Shown: piece by piece, positions 25,217 to 33,774 of the stretch | Numbering within the stretch: position 1 is the first letter of the stretch | How the letters are laid out: every line of letters begins with the position of its first letter | Source: Streptomyces sp. AC512_CC834 | Lineage (GTDB): Bacteria; Actinomycetota; Actinomycetes; Streptomycetales; Streptomycetaceae | Direction of reading: 5' to 3' | DNA: 64,000 nucleotides | NCBI RefSeq assembly: GCF_019049325.1 | Contig: NZ_JAGMUO010000065.1 | Location: 762,274-826,273, forward strand | Notes under the pieces: model-generated | Told to the model about the DNA's origin: nothing | Seen by the model: the letters and a program-made list of their open reading frames with translations, nothing else | Database searches by the model: none | Position numbers and translations under genes: made by a program

Positions 25217-25573
25217 GGGGGGCTCGGAGGGGCGCGGGCCGGCGCTGCCTCGTTCCGTGCGCAGCCGTCCGATCACCACCAGCAGGTCGGCCGCGGCCAG
25301 CAGGGCGAGCGCCCCGCACACGACGGCGACGACCACGAGCATGCCGCGGCCCGGGCTTTCGCCGGAGCCGGTGCCGGCGGCCCAGACGCCGAAGAACACG
25401 GCCCCCGCGACGAACACCGGCAGGAAGACGGCCGAGAGCAGCAGCCGCATCCGCAGCGCGCTCTGCGCGCGGACCGGTTCGGTGCCGGTGCGCGGGGAGC
25501 GGCGGCCGACCGCGCCGGACCGCGTACGCGGGGCGGGTTCCGTGGCCCAGTGCGGGCGGTGTCGGTCGCTCAT
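25205..25573 (-). CDS. small membrane protein (DUF6343-like)
   Basis: This 122-residue protein has a basic N-terminus carrying RTGTEPVRAQSALRMRLLLS, a pattern I associate with DUF6343 proteins of Streptomyces, followed by two transmembrane helices at about residues 46-68 and 78-102 and a short polar tail. Function unknown. It is upstream of hrdC on the same strand, and the two may be cotranscribed. Start ATG 25573 with GGGGAGGAACAGC upstream. Confidence 0.72.
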   Translation of the reverse strand: MSDRHRPHWATEPAPRTRSGAVGRRSPRTGTEPVRAQSALRMRLLLSAVFLPVFVAGAVFFGVWAAGTGSGESPGRGMLVVVAVVCGALALLAAADLLVVIGRLRTERGSAGPRPSEPPGPR

Positions 25574-25613
25574 GCTGTTCCTCCCCGACGATCGGGGTGT
25601 CAGTGGCCGTGTG

Positions 25614-26039
25614 TCAGTGGTCGGGCACGGCCCGGCTGATGTCCGCGAGCGCGGAGTGCGGGTCGTCGGTGGCGGCGAGGTCGCCGAGGGTGACCACGCC
25701 GACCGGGACGCCGCCGTGTTCGACGACCGGGAGCCGACGGACGGCGTGGCGTCGCATCAGCTCGGCGGCGCGGTCGGTGGTGTCCTCGGGTTCGAGGGTG
25801 ACGACGGGCGGCGGCGTGCACACCGCGCCGACCGTGGTGGCGTCGGGGTCCCGGCCGTCGGCGACGCTGCGGAGCACGATGTCACGGTCGGTGAGGACAC
25901 CGAACAGGTCGCAGTCGTAGGTCACCAGGACGTCTCCGACGTCCTCCTCGCGCATCAGCCGGGCCGCCCGCGCCACCGTCGTCATGGGCTCGACGGCCAC
26001 CGCGGCCGGTGACATCACGTCTCGGACATGCCGTGTCAT
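25614..26039 (-). CDS. CBS domain protein
   Basis: This 141-residue protein is made of two CBS motifs (about residues 8-60 and 75-130; VRDVMSPAAVAVEPMTTVAR and ELMRRHAVRRLPVVEHGGVP), forming a single Bateman module that usually binds adenine nucleotides. No enzymatic domain is attached, so it is probably a stand-alone regulatory module. Streptomycetes hold many such small CBS proteins near stress genes. It lies 40 bp upstream of the DUF6343-like gene in the same direction. Confidence 0.9.
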   Translation of the reverse strand: MTRHVRDVMSPAAVAVEPMTTVARAARLMREEDVGDVLVTYDCDLFGVLTDRDIVLRSVADGRDPDATTVGAVCTPPPVVTLEPEDTTDRAAELMRRHAVRRLPVVEHGGVPVGVVTLGDLAATDDPHSALADISRAVPDH

Positions 26040-26127
26040 GGTCTCGCCTCCCGGAGTGTCGGTACGGGGTCGGGTGCGGCCCGCGTAGCCCGCACCCGGA
26101 CCGGTAAACCGTTCCGCGACGAGCGGC

Positions 26128-26562
26128 TCAGCCCAGGTCGATCAGCGCCAGGCCGATGTCGGGACGGTGGGTCTTGGCCAGCTCGGCCGGGCTGTCCCGT
26201 ACGACGACCTCCAGCGTCGGCCAGACCCGGCCGGACAGCAGGTGACCGCCGCGGGTGGAGCCGTCGGACAGGCCCAGTACGGCGTGCAGGTGCGGGACCG
26301 GTCCGGCGTCGGCGACGGCGATGTCCCCGATGAGGGAGAGCACCTCGCACTGCTCGTCCACCGGGATGTGCCGGTAGTCCTTGGCCTGCCGGTCGAACCA
26401 GCCGACGACTGCATCCGAGAGGGCGCCCACGGCGGTCACCTGGGAGGCTCCGAGCGACCGGTCACGGGCAAAGCCGGTGAGTTCGGCGACCGGGTCCTCG
26501 CCGGGGTCGAGCACCACCACGTACACCGCGGACGGACCGTCCTGGACCTGCTGCCACTTCAT
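26128..26562 (-). CDS. PPC (DUF296) domain protein
   Basis: This 144-residue protein consists of a PPC/DUF296 domain (YVVVLDPGEDPVAELTGFAR, then VTAVGALSDAVVGWFD and PHLHAVLGLSDGSTRGGHLL). The His-x-His pair in the centre is conserved in bacterial members that form zinc-bound trimers. In plants the domain accompanies AT-hook DNA-binding proteins; the role in bacteria is unclear. Start ATG 26562. Confidence 0.85.
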   Translation of the reverse strand: MKWQQVQDGPSAVYVVVLDPGEDPVAELTGFARDRSLGASQVTAVGALSDAVVGWFDRQAKDYRHIPVDEQCEVLSLIGDIAVADAGPVPHLHAVLGLSDGSTRGGHLLSGRVWPTLEVVVRDSPAELAKTHRPDIGLALIDLG

Positions 26563-26601
26563 GGACCGGCGGGTACCCGGCGCGGGCCGGTGCAACCCCG
26601 G

Positions 26602-27438
26602 TCAGCGTGCCGCCGCGGGACCCTCGGCGGGACGAGCGGCGGGACCCGCCGCGAGGTCCGCCTCCAGTGCCCGTGCCGCCGCGTCGAGCGTCGCGACCAG
26701 GGAGGGCAGGCGGTGCGGGTCGTAGCGCACGCTCGGCATCGACACCGACAGGCCGGCCACCGCCCGGCCGTGCTCGTCGCGCACGGGGACGCCCACCGCC
26801 ACCAGCCCCCGCTCGGAGCGCTCCTGGTTCACGGCGAAGCCGCTGCGGCCCACGCGCTCCAGCTCGGTCCGGAGCACACCGAGGTCGGGGAGGTCGCCTG
26901 GCCGGTCACGGTAGCGCTCCGGCGCGTACACGTCGGCCAGCTCCTCCTCGCTCAGCTCGGCGAGCAGCAGGAGCCCGGTCGTGGTGCGGTGGGCGGGGAA
27001 GACCATGCCCTCGCGGGAGCCGACCCGCAGTGCCTGGGTGCACTCCTCGCTCGCGATGAAGCGGGCGGTGTCGCGGGTGCGGATGGTCAGGTTCGTCGTC
27101 TCGTTCAGGAGGTCGACGACGCGGTGCAGATGGGGCAGGGCGGCGGTGCGCAGCGTCGAGACCTGGGAGCGGGAGTGCGCGGCCAGTTCCAGGACGGGTC
27201 CCGCGTGGTAGACGCGGTGGTCGTCCCGTACGGCGAAGTCCCGGTAGACCAGCATGGCCAGCAGGCGGTGCGCGGTCGACCGGGCCACGCCCAGCCGGTC
27301 GGCGACCTCCGAGACGGTCAGCGCGCCCTCGAGCTGGAGCATCGTGGCGGCGCGCAGGGCGTGGTCGACGCTGGTGATGGCGTAGGCAGGCGGGTTCTTG
27401 AGCGGCTTGTCCAACGGGCCCCCATGGTCGGGATCCAA
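26602..27438 (-). CDS. IclR family regulator of the gentisate genes
   Basis: This roughly 278-residue regulator has a winged helix-turn-helix (VSEVADRLGVARSTAHRLLA) and an IclR effector domain (residues about 95-255; FPAHRTTTGLLLLAELSEEE). There is no ATG in a sensible place; TTG 27438 (GGA 8 nt upstream) or TTG 27414 are the likely starts. It is divergent from gentisate dioxygenase, with the inverted repeat GATTCTG-N5-CAGAATC between them, the usual geometry for an IclR controller of an aromatic ring-cleavage operon. The likely ligand is gentisate or 3-hydroxybenzoate. Confidence 0.88.
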   Translation of the reverse strand: MDPDHGGPLDKPLKNPPAYAITSVDHALRAATMLQLEGALTVSEVADRLGVARSTAHRLLAMLVYRDFAVRDDHRVYHAGPVLELAAHSRSQVSTLRTAALPHLHRVVDLLNETTNLTIRTRDTARFIASEECTQALRVGSREGMVFPAHRTTTGLLLLAELSEEELADVYAPERYRDRPGDLPDLGVLRTELERVGRSGFAVNQERSERGLVAVGVPVRDEHGRAVAGLSVSMPSVRYDPHRLPSLVATLDAAARALEADLAAGPAARPAEGPAAAR

Positions 27439-27451
27439 GGGTGCGATCCGG

Positions 27452-27470
27452 GATTCTGCTCTCCAGAATC
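27452..27470. promoter_or_regulatory. inverted-repeat operator of the gentisate regulon
   Basis: GATTCTG-CTCTC-CAGAATC is a perfect 7-bp inverted repeat with 5-nt spacer lying between the iclR start and the gentisate dioxygenase start. It is an AT-containing element in an otherwise GC-rich spacer, as expected for an IclR binding site overlapping the promoter. Confidence 0.65.
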
Positions 27471-27508
27471 TACATGTCCTTCCTGCGGATCGGAGACACG
27501 CTGAGCCG

Positions 27509-28723
27509 GTGACTTCCTCCATCGCTTCAGAGACCGTCGCTGCAGAGACCGTCGCTTCAGAGGCCGACTCCTCAGGCACCGTCACGGACTCCTCCCCCGT
27601 CCGGCTCCGGGCCGTCGCCGCGGCGGACCAGCCCGAGGTCACCCCGGCGCTCGAGCAACTGTACCGGGGCTTCGAGCAGGAACTGCTCGTGCCGCTGTGG
27701 ACCGAGATCGGCGACCTCATGCCCGCTCACCCGCGCTCCCGCGCCGTGCCGCACCTGTGGCGCTGGGAGCGGCTGCGCGAGCTGGCCGCGCGGGCCGGCG
27801 GCATCGTGCCGGTCGGGCGCGGCGGTGAGCGCCGGGCCATCGCGCTGGCCAACCCGTCGCTGGGCGGGCGGCCGTTCGCCACGCCGACGCTGTGGGCGGC
27901 GATCCAGTACCTGATGCCGGGCGAGGACGCGCCCGAGCACCGGCACACCCAGCACGCGTTCCGCTTCGTCGTCGAGGGCGAGGGCGTGTGGACGGTCGTC
28001 GGCGGTGATCCGGTCGCCATGCGGCGCGGGGACTTCCTGCCGCAGGCCGGCTGGAACTGGCACGCCCACCACAACGCCACCGCCGAGCCGATGGCCTGGA
28101 TCGACGGTCTGGACATCCCGTTCCAGTACGTCACCGAGGCCCAGTTCTTCGAGTTCGGCCGCGACGAGATCAGCGACGCCGAGCGCGTCACCCCCGAGCG
28201 GTCGCGGGCCGAGCGGCTGTGGGGCCACCCGGGGCTGCGTCCCGTCTCCGCGGGTGCGACCGGCCCCGGCTCCCCGCTGCTCGCCTACCGCTGGGAGCAC
28301 ACGGACCGGGCGCTGGCCGACCAGCTCGCCCTGGAGGCCGAGGGGTACGGCGGCACCGTCGGGCCCGGTCACGCGGCCGTGCGGTTCAGCGATCCGGCGT
28401 CCGGGGCCGACGTGCTGCCCACCATCCGTGCCGAGATGCACCGGCTGGCGCGCGGCGCCGAGACCGCGCCGGTGCGCGAGACCGGTTCGTCGGTGTACCA
28501 GGTCTTCGACGGCTCCGGCACCGTCACCGTCGGCGCCGCCTCGTGGTCGGTGACCCGCGGCGACCTGTTCGTCGTCCCGTCCTGGCAGCCGTTCTCGGTG
28601 CGTTCCGAGGCCGGTGCCACCGACTCCGACTCCGGCGCCCTCGACCTGTTCCGTTTCAGCGATTCCCCGGTCTTCGAGGCACTGCGCCTGGACCGCACCC
28701 ATGTGGAAGGACCCACCCGATGA
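27509..28723 (+). CDS. gentisate 1,2-dioxygenase
   Basis: This roughly 404-residue bicupin cleaves the ring of gentisate to maleylpyruvate using Fe(II). The N-terminal cupin has GEDAPEHRHTQHAFRFVVEG (His ligands) followed by MRRGDFLPQAGWNWHAHHN; the C-terminal cupin has VYQVFDGSGTVTVG and GDLFVVPSWQPFSV. The length is slightly above the 340-380 typical of the family because of a Ser/Thr/Ala-rich N-terminal stretch of about 45 residues, so the GTG 27509 start may be too far upstream. It overlaps the next gene by four bases (ATGA) and begins the gentisate operon. Confidence 0.9.
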   Translation: MTSSIASETVAAETVASEADSSGTVTDSSPVRLRAVAAADQPEVTPALEQLYRGFEQELLVPLWTEIGDLMPAHPRSRAVPHLWRWERLRELAARAGGIVPVGRGGERRAIALANPSLGGRPFATPTLWAAIQYLMPGEDAPEHRHTQHAFRFVVEGEGVWTVVGGDPVAMRRGDFLPQAGWNWHAHHNATAEPMAWIDGLDIPFQYVTEAQFFEFGRDEISDAERVTPERSRAERLWGHPGLRPVSAGATGPGSPLLAYRWEHTDRALADQLALEAEGYGGTVGPGHAAVRFSDPASGADVLPTIRAEMHRLARGAETAPVRETGSSVYQVFDGSGTVTVGAASWSVTRGDLFVVPSWQPFSVRSEAGATDSDSGALDLFRFSDSPVFEALRLDRTHVEGPTR

Positions 28724-29577
28724 AGCTCGCCACCCTCCGTGTCGACGGCGCCACCCGCGCCGTGAAGCTGGACGGCGACGTCCTGGTCGACCTCGGCGCA
28801 CCGGACGTCGGCGCCCTGCTGGAGCGGGACGGCTGGGCCGAGCGGGCCGCCGCGGCCTCCGCGACGACGGGGACGACAGGGACGACGTACGCCGTCGAGG
28901 GCGCCGACCTCGCGCCCGTGGTCCCCCGCCCGTCCAAGGTGGTGTGCGTGGGCCTCAACTACCGCAACCACATCCAGGAGATGGGCCGGGAACTGCCCGA
29001 ACACCCCACCCTGTTCGCCAAGTTCGCCGACGCGCTGATCGGCGCCCGCGACGACATCGCGCGGCCCGCGGAGACCGACGCGTTCGACTGGGAGGTCGAA
29101 CTGGCGGTGGTCGTCGGCGCCCCGGTGCGCCGCGCGAAGGGGGCTGGGGCGGAGGCGGCGATCGCCGGTTTCACCGTCCTCAACGACATCACCTGCCGGG
29201 ACTGGCAGTTCCGCACCCGTGAGTGGCTCCAGGGCAAGATGTGGGACTCCAGCACGCCGGTCGGCCCCTACCTGGTCACCCCGGACGAGCTGCCCGGCGG
29301 TGTCCGTCCGGCGCTCGACGTCCGGCTGAGCGTGGACGGCGAGGTCATGCAGTCCGACTCCACGGCCGACCTGCTCTTCGACCCGGTGCACCTGGTGGAG
29401 TACGTCTCGACGGTCGTAAGGCTGAACCCGGGGGACGTCATCGCCACCGGCACCCCCGGCGGTGTGGGGCACGCGCGCAGGCCCGAGCGCTATCTGCTGG
29501 GCGGCGAGACGGTCGTCGCCGAGATCGACGGCATCGGGCGGCTGGAGAACCGCGTCGTCAAGGAGAAGTCCGCCTGA
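28720..29577 (+). CDS. fumarylpyruvate hydrolase (FAH family)
   Basis: This 285-residue fumarylacetoacetate hydrolase-fold enzyme has the core motifs VVCVGLNYRNHIQEMGRE, the metal-binding EVELAVVVG (Glu/Glu/Asp triad region) and STADLLFDPVHLVEYVSTVV, then GDVIATGTPGGVG. In this operon it should hydrolyse fumarylpyruvate to fumarate and pyruvate, the last step of the gentisate pathway. It overlaps the dioxygenase stop and the isomerase start by a few bases each, indicating translational coupling. Confidence 0.93.
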   Translation: MKLATLRVDGATRAVKLDGDVLVDLGAPDVGALLERDGWAERAAAASATTGTTGTTYAVEGADLAPVVPRPSKVVCVGLNYRNHIQEMGRELPEHPTLFAKFADALIGARDDIARPAETDAFDWEVELAVVVGAPVRRAKGAGAEAAIAGFTVLNDITCRDWQFRTREWLQGKMWDSSTPVGPYLVTPDELPGGVRPALDVRLSVDGEVMQSDSTADLLFDPVHLVEYVSTVVRLNPGDVIATGTPGGVGHARRPERYLLGGETVVAEIDGIGRLENRVVKEKSA

Positions 29578-30302
29578 TGTCCCGGATATCTCGGATGTCT
29601 CGAACATGCCGGCCGTTCGACGAGACGCGCGCGTGGGCCCTGCTCGGCACCCGGCTGCTGGCCGGGGCGGCCGACGCCGCGCTGGACGCGCCCAGCGCCC
29701 TGCCGGGCTGGACGCGGGGGCACGTCGTCGCGCACGTCGCCGCCAACGCCGACGCACTGGGCAACCTCGTGCACTGGGCCGCCACCGGTGACAAGACCCC
29801 GATGTACGCCTCGCCCGAGGAGCGAGGGGCCGGGATCGAGAAGGGCGCGCTGCTGCCCGCCGCCGAGCTGCGGGCATGGCTGCGCGACTCGGCGCAGCGG
29901 CTGGAGTCGGCGATGGCCGCGCTGGACGAGGACCAGTGGCGGGCGCAGGTCGTCACCGCCCAGGGCCGGACGGTGCCCGCGACCGAGCTGCCCTGGATGC
30001 GCTCGCGCGAGGTCTGCGTCCACGCCGTCGACCTGGGCACGGGCGTGTCCTTCGCCGACCTGCCGCCCCGTTTCCTCGCCGCGCTCTGCGAGGACGTCGT
30101 GGCCAAGCGCGCCGCGGGCCCCGGCCCGGCGCTGCTGCTGGCGGCCTCGGACACCGGCGCCCGCTGGGAGCTGCCCGGCGAGGGCGACCCGCTCGAGGTC
30201 ACCGGACCGCTGGCCGAGCTGACCGCCCACCTCACCGGGCGGGCGAGCACCCTCACCACCCGCCACGGCGAACCGGCCCCCGCTCTGGGCCCCTGGCTCT
30301 GA
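29577..30302 (+). CDS. maleylpyruvate isomerase, mycothiol-dependent
   Basis: This 241-residue protein of the DinB-like mycothiol-dependent isomerase family has the N-terminal domain LPGWTRGHVVAHVAANADAL, in which the histidines of the motif bind the divalent metal, and a C-terminal domain with RSREVCVHAVDLGTG. It converts maleylpyruvate to fumarylpyruvate with mycothiol as cofactor in place of glutathione, consistent with an actinomycete. The start ATG 29577 shares a base with the preceding TGA. The first ten residues (MSRISRMSRT) are low-complexity. Confidence 0.92.
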   Translation: MSRISRMSRTCRPFDETRAWALLGTRLLAGAADAALDAPSALPGWTRGHVVAHVAANADALGNLVHWAATGDKTPMYASPEERGAGIEKGALLPAAELRAWLRDSAQRLESAMAALDEDQWRAQVVTAQGRTVPATELPWMRSREVCVHAVDLGTGVSFADLPPRFLAALCEDVVAKRAAGPGPALLLAASDTGARWELPGEGDPLEVTGPLAELTAHLTGRASTLTTRHGEPAPALGPWL

Positions 30303-30333
30303 GCGGAACGGCCCACGACACACGGAAGTGACC

Positions 30334-31629
30334 ATGAACCCTGCGACACCAGCCACCCCGACATCCACCCCGGGCACCCCGGGCACCCCCGACGTCATCG
30401 TCGTCGGCGGCGGCATCGGTGGCCTCAGTACCGCGTTCGCCCTGACCCGGCAGGGGCTGCGGGTCCGCGTCCTGGAGCGGGCCAAGGAGTTCGGCGAGGT
30501 CGGTGCCGGCATCCAGATCGCGCCCAACTGCACCCGCATCCTGGACGAGTACGGCCTGCTGGACGAGGCGAAGAGCCTCGGCGTGCTGCCTCAGAACATG
30601 GTGATGCGCGACGCGCTCGACGGCCGGGAGCTGACCCGGCTCGACCTGCGCGACCTGGAGCGGCACTACGGCTTTCCGTACATGGTCATCCACCGCAGCG
30701 ACCTGCACGGCATCTTCCTGCGCGCCTGCCGCGCCGCCGGTGTCGAGCTGCTGACCGACCGCACGGTGGTCGCCTACGAGCACACCGGCGCCGGCACCGG
30801 CACCGGCGCCCGGGTGCGTCTGGAGGACGGCCGCACCGAGGAGGCGCCGCTCGTCGTCGCCGCCGACGGGCTGCACTCGGTGGCCAGGCGTCAGCTCGTC
30901 GGTGACGACGTCGTCAGCTCCGACTACGTCGCCTACCGCGCCGCCGTCCCGATCGAGGAGGTGCGGGGCAACGGCGTCGCGGAGAAGGACGTCACCGTGC
31001 ATGTCGGCCCGCGCTGCCACTTCGTGCAGTACGCGCTGCGCGGCGGGGACATGTTCAACCAGGTCGCCGTGTTCCGGTCGCCGAAGGCCGTGGCGGGCCG
31101 GGAGGACTGGGGCACGCCCGACGAGCTGGACGCCGCGTTCGACGCCACCTGCGACACGGTCCGCAAGGGCATCCCGCTGATGTGGCGGGACCGCTGGTGG
31201 CAGATGCTCGACCGGGACCCGGTCGAGACGTGGGTGCACGGCAGGATCGCCCTGCTCGGCGACGCCGCGCACCCGCCGCTGCAGTACATGGCGCAGGGCG
31301 CGATCATGGCGATCGAGGACGGCTGGGTGCTCGCCCGGCACATCCGTCGCCACGGCACGTCCGAGGGCCCCGACTGGGACGCCGTGCTCACCGCGTACGA
31401 GGCGGTCCGCGTCGAGCACTGCCGCCGCGTGCAGTCCACCGCCCGTTCCTGGGGCGAGCTGTGGCACCTGGACGGTGCGGAGCGTCTGCGGCGCAACGCG
31501 ATCATGCGGGACCGGGATCCGTACGACTACGGCTTCACGGACTGGGTGTACGGCCCCACCGCGCTGGCTCCCGACGAGGAGCCCGCGATGTTCACGCCGA
31601 TCCCGCTGGCCTCGGCCCGCCCGCGATGA
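30334..31629 (+). CDS. 3-hydroxybenzoate 6-hydroxylase (FAD monooxygenase)
   Basis: This 431-residue class A flavoprotein hydroxylase has the FAD-binding VIVVGGGIGGLSTAFALTRQ, the DG motif (VVAADGLHSVARRQ) and the GD motif with the FAD ribityl contact (IALLGDAAHPPLQYMAQGA). In the context of gentisate genes it should convert 3-hydroxybenzoate to gentisate with NADH and oxygen, feeding the dioxygenase. A Pro/Thr-rich N-terminal tail of about 17 residues precedes the FAD domain. Start ATG 30334 with GGAAG upstream, or GTG 30328. It is the fourth gene of the operon. Confidence 0.9.
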   Translation: MNPATPATPTSTPGTPGTPDVIVVGGGIGGLSTAFALTRQGLRVRVLERAKEFGEVGAGIQIAPNCTRILDEYGLLDEAKSLGVLPQNMVMRDALDGRELTRLDLRDLERHYGFPYMVIHRSDLHGIFLRACRAAGVELLTDRTVVAYEHTGAGTGTGARVRLEDGRTEEAPLVVAADGLHSVARRQLVGDDVVSSDYVAYRAAVPIEEVRGNGVAEKDVTVHVGPRCHFVQYALRGGDMFNQVAVFRSPKAVAGREDWGTPDELDAAFDATCDTVRKGIPLMWRDRWWQMLDRDPVETWVHGRIALLGDAAHPPLQYMAQGAIMAIEDGWVLARHIRRHGTSEGPDWDAVLTAYEAVRVEHCRRVQSTARSWGELWHLDGAERLRRNAIMRDRDPYDYGFTDWVYGPTALAPDEEPAMFTPIPLASARPR

Positions 31630-31659
31630 CCCCGGCCTCACCGCGTCCCCTCGTCGCGT

Positions 31660-33630
31660 TCACGCCTCCAGCGTCCCGCGGATCGCGGCGAGCCAGCCGT
31701 CGACCGGTCCGAAAGTGAGCAACCCGCTGCCCGCGCCCGCGAGTTCACCGGACGCGGGCAGCAGCCGTGCGTACGTGCGCTCAAGGGCCGGGGTGTCGCC
31801 GAGTTCGAGGGCGAGCGCGGCCTCGGCGCAGCACAGGGCCTCGTAGAGGAGGTCGGGCGGCGGTTCGGGGAGGGCCCGCAGGGCGGTCCGGGCCTCGGTG
31901 TCACGGCCTTCGGCCAGCAGGGCGAACGGCTCGGCCCAGGGCCGGTACGGGCCCCACTGCGCGTCCGGGTCCACGTCGGCCGGCCGGCCGTGGGCCAGCC
32001 GCAGGCCGAGCAGGGCGAGGGGCAGGAGTCCGCGTTCCAGGCCGGGCATGCCCGCGCCGTCGAGCCGGGCGGCGGCCGACCGGTAGGCGGCCTCGGCGCT
32101 GTCGTAGGAGCTGCCCGAGGCGGCCTCGCGCAGGGCCCGGTACCACTGGGTGAAGACGGCCACGAGCGGCCGTTCGTGCCGTTCGGCGAGGCGGTCCACG
32201 GCCGTCGCGTGCTCGTCGGCGGCGGTGAGGTCGGCGAGCGCCGAGCGTGCCTGGAGCCGGATCAGCCGGCCGAGCACCGCGTAGTTGACCAGGCCGTGCC
32301 GGGTGCCGAGCGCGACGAGTTCGGCGCCGATCGCGTCGCGGCGCGGCGCCAGCCCGGCGCCGGTGCAGGACTGCATGAAGACGCCGTTGAGGGCGAACGC
32401 GAGCAGCGCGGGGTCGTCCAGGCGGCGGGCGGTCCGCTCGGCCTCGGCCGCCGCCCGCGGGCCGCGCGGGGAGCGCACGCCCCGGGACTCCAGGGCGACG
32501 GTGGCCAGCAGGCGGCAGCGTGCCGCGTCGGCGCTGGGGTCCTCGGGCAGGGCGGCGAGGGTTCGTTCGGCCGCCGCGACGATCCGCCCGGCCAGTTCGG
32601 GATCGTCGCTGCGGGTCCAGTTGGCGGGGACGTCGTAGGCGCCGATGACCCGGGCCGTCAGTTCCGCGTCGCCCGTCTCCTCCGCCGCCGCGACCGCCGT
32701 CATCCGGTGCTCCCTGGCCGCCTCCAGACCGCCGCCGCCGGTGACGGCCAGGCTCCGCAGCAGGCCGACGGTGGATTCCAGGCGGGCGTGGGCACCGGCG
32801 GCGACCGTGCGGTCGTACGCCTCCGTCGCCCGGGCCCACAGCCGGGCCGCCGCTTCCGCGGGCTCGCCAGGCGGGTCCAGGTCCGGGTCCTGGGCGAGGA
32901 TGCCGGCCTCCAGGCGGCGCAGCCGGGGCCCCGGGTCGATGCCCAGGTGTCCGGCCAGCAGGGCGCGGGCCCGGCGCAGCACGGCGAGGGCGTCCGCCTG
33001 CCGCCCGCTCCGGTACAGGGCGAGGGCGAGCAGTCGCCAGGACTCCTCGCGCCAGGGGTGCTCGGTGAGGTGCGCGTCCAGGTCGGGGACCGCCTCGGCG
33101 GCGCGGCCGAGGTCCACGAGCAGTTCCGCCCGGCGTTCGACGGCGCGCAGCCGCAGTTCGGTGAGCCGGGAGCGCTCGCCCCGGGTCCAGTCCTCCCCGC
33201 CGAACTCGGCGTAGGCGGGTCCCCGCCACTCCCCCAGGGCCGCCCGGAGCCGGTCCGGGGCCTGGGCGGCGGGCAGCCGGTCCGCCTGGGCGACGGCCGC
33301 CTCGAAGCGCCACGCGTCCACCGCGTCCGGGGCCGCGCGCAGGGCGTATCCCGGGCCCTCGGTGACCAGCAGCCGGGCCGGGGCGCGCGGCGGGCGGTCG
33401 GGTTCCAGGGCGCGGCGCAGGTCCCCGACGAAGGTGCGCACCGCTCCCACGGCCCGCGGCGGCGGCGCCTCCCACAGGTCCTCGACCAGGCGGGCGAGGG
33501 GGACGACCCGTCGCCGGGCCAGGATCAGCCGGGCCAGCACGGCGCGGTGCCGGGGGCCCTTGAGGGCGAGCACGTGGGCGTCGCGCGCGGCGGTGACCGC
33601 GCCGAGCACGCCGAACGTGACCGCTTCCAT
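31660..33630 (-). CDS. SARP-like regulator with BTAD domain
   Basis: This 656-residue activator has an OmpR-type winged helix (about residues 5-90; LKGPRHRAVLARLILARRRV and VGAVRTFVGDLRRALEP), then a bacterial transcriptional activation domain (about 100-240; WREESWRLLALALYRSGRQA), then about 400 residues of TPR-like helices without a Walker A motif, so it lacks the NB-ARC ATPase of AfsR. Start ATG 33630 (MEAVTFGVLG). It is divergent from the dehalogenase-like hydrolase; heptamer direct repeats at 33693-33710, in the shared spacer, fit a SARP binding site for that gene. Confidence 0.87.
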   Translation of the reverse strand: MEAVTFGVLGAVTAARDAHVLALKGPRHRAVLARLILARRRVVPLARLVEDLWEAPPPRAVGAVRTFVGDLRRALEPDRPPRAPARLLVTEGPGYALRAAPDAVDAWRFEAAVAQADRLPAAQAPDRLRAALGEWRGPAYAEFGGEDWTRGERSRLTELRLRAVERRAELLVDLGRAAEAVPDLDAHLTEHPWREESWRLLALALYRSGRQADALAVLRRARALLAGHLGIDPGPRLRRLEAGILAQDPDLDPPGEPAEAAARLWARATEAYDRTVAAGAHARLESTVGLLRSLAVTGGGGLEAAREHRMTAVAAAEETGDAELTARVIGAYDVPANWTRSDDPELAGRIVAAAERTLAALPEDPSADAARCRLLATVALESRGVRSPRGPRAAAEAERTARRLDDPALLAFALNGVFMQSCTGAGLAPRRDAIGAELVALGTRHGLVNYAVLGRLIRLQARSALADLTAADEHATAVDRLAERHERPLVAVFTQWYRALREAASGSSYDSAEAAYRSAAARLDGAGMPGLERGLLPLALLGLRLAHGRPADVDPDAQWGPYRPWAEPFALLAEGRDTEARTALRALPEPPPDLLYEALCCAEAALALELGDTPALERTYARLLPASGELAGAGSGLLTFGPVDGWLAAIRGTLEA

Positions 33631-33692
33631 GTTCCGTCCGCTCCGATCCGCCACCGCTCGTGCGCTCACCACGGTACGCGCGGCGACCGGCT

Positions 33693-33710
33693 GCTGATCG
33701 GTTGCTGATT
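33693..33710 (+). promoter_or_regulatory. SARP-type heptamer direct repeats ahead of hydrolase gene
   Basis: GCTGATC (33693-33699) and GCTGATT (33704-33710) are spaced 11 bp start to start, one DNA turn, as SARP activators require. A degenerate third heptamer GGCGACC lies another 11 bp upstream (33682-33688). The last repeat ends 9 nt before CAGGAT (33720-33725), a plausible -10 element. This matches the known placement of SARP boxes close to the -10. Confidence 0.6.
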
Positions 33711-33774
33711 CGCGCGCGGCAGGATCGAAGACGTCACCGCGCACCCGATGTCAGCAGAGAGGCACTGAACAGCC

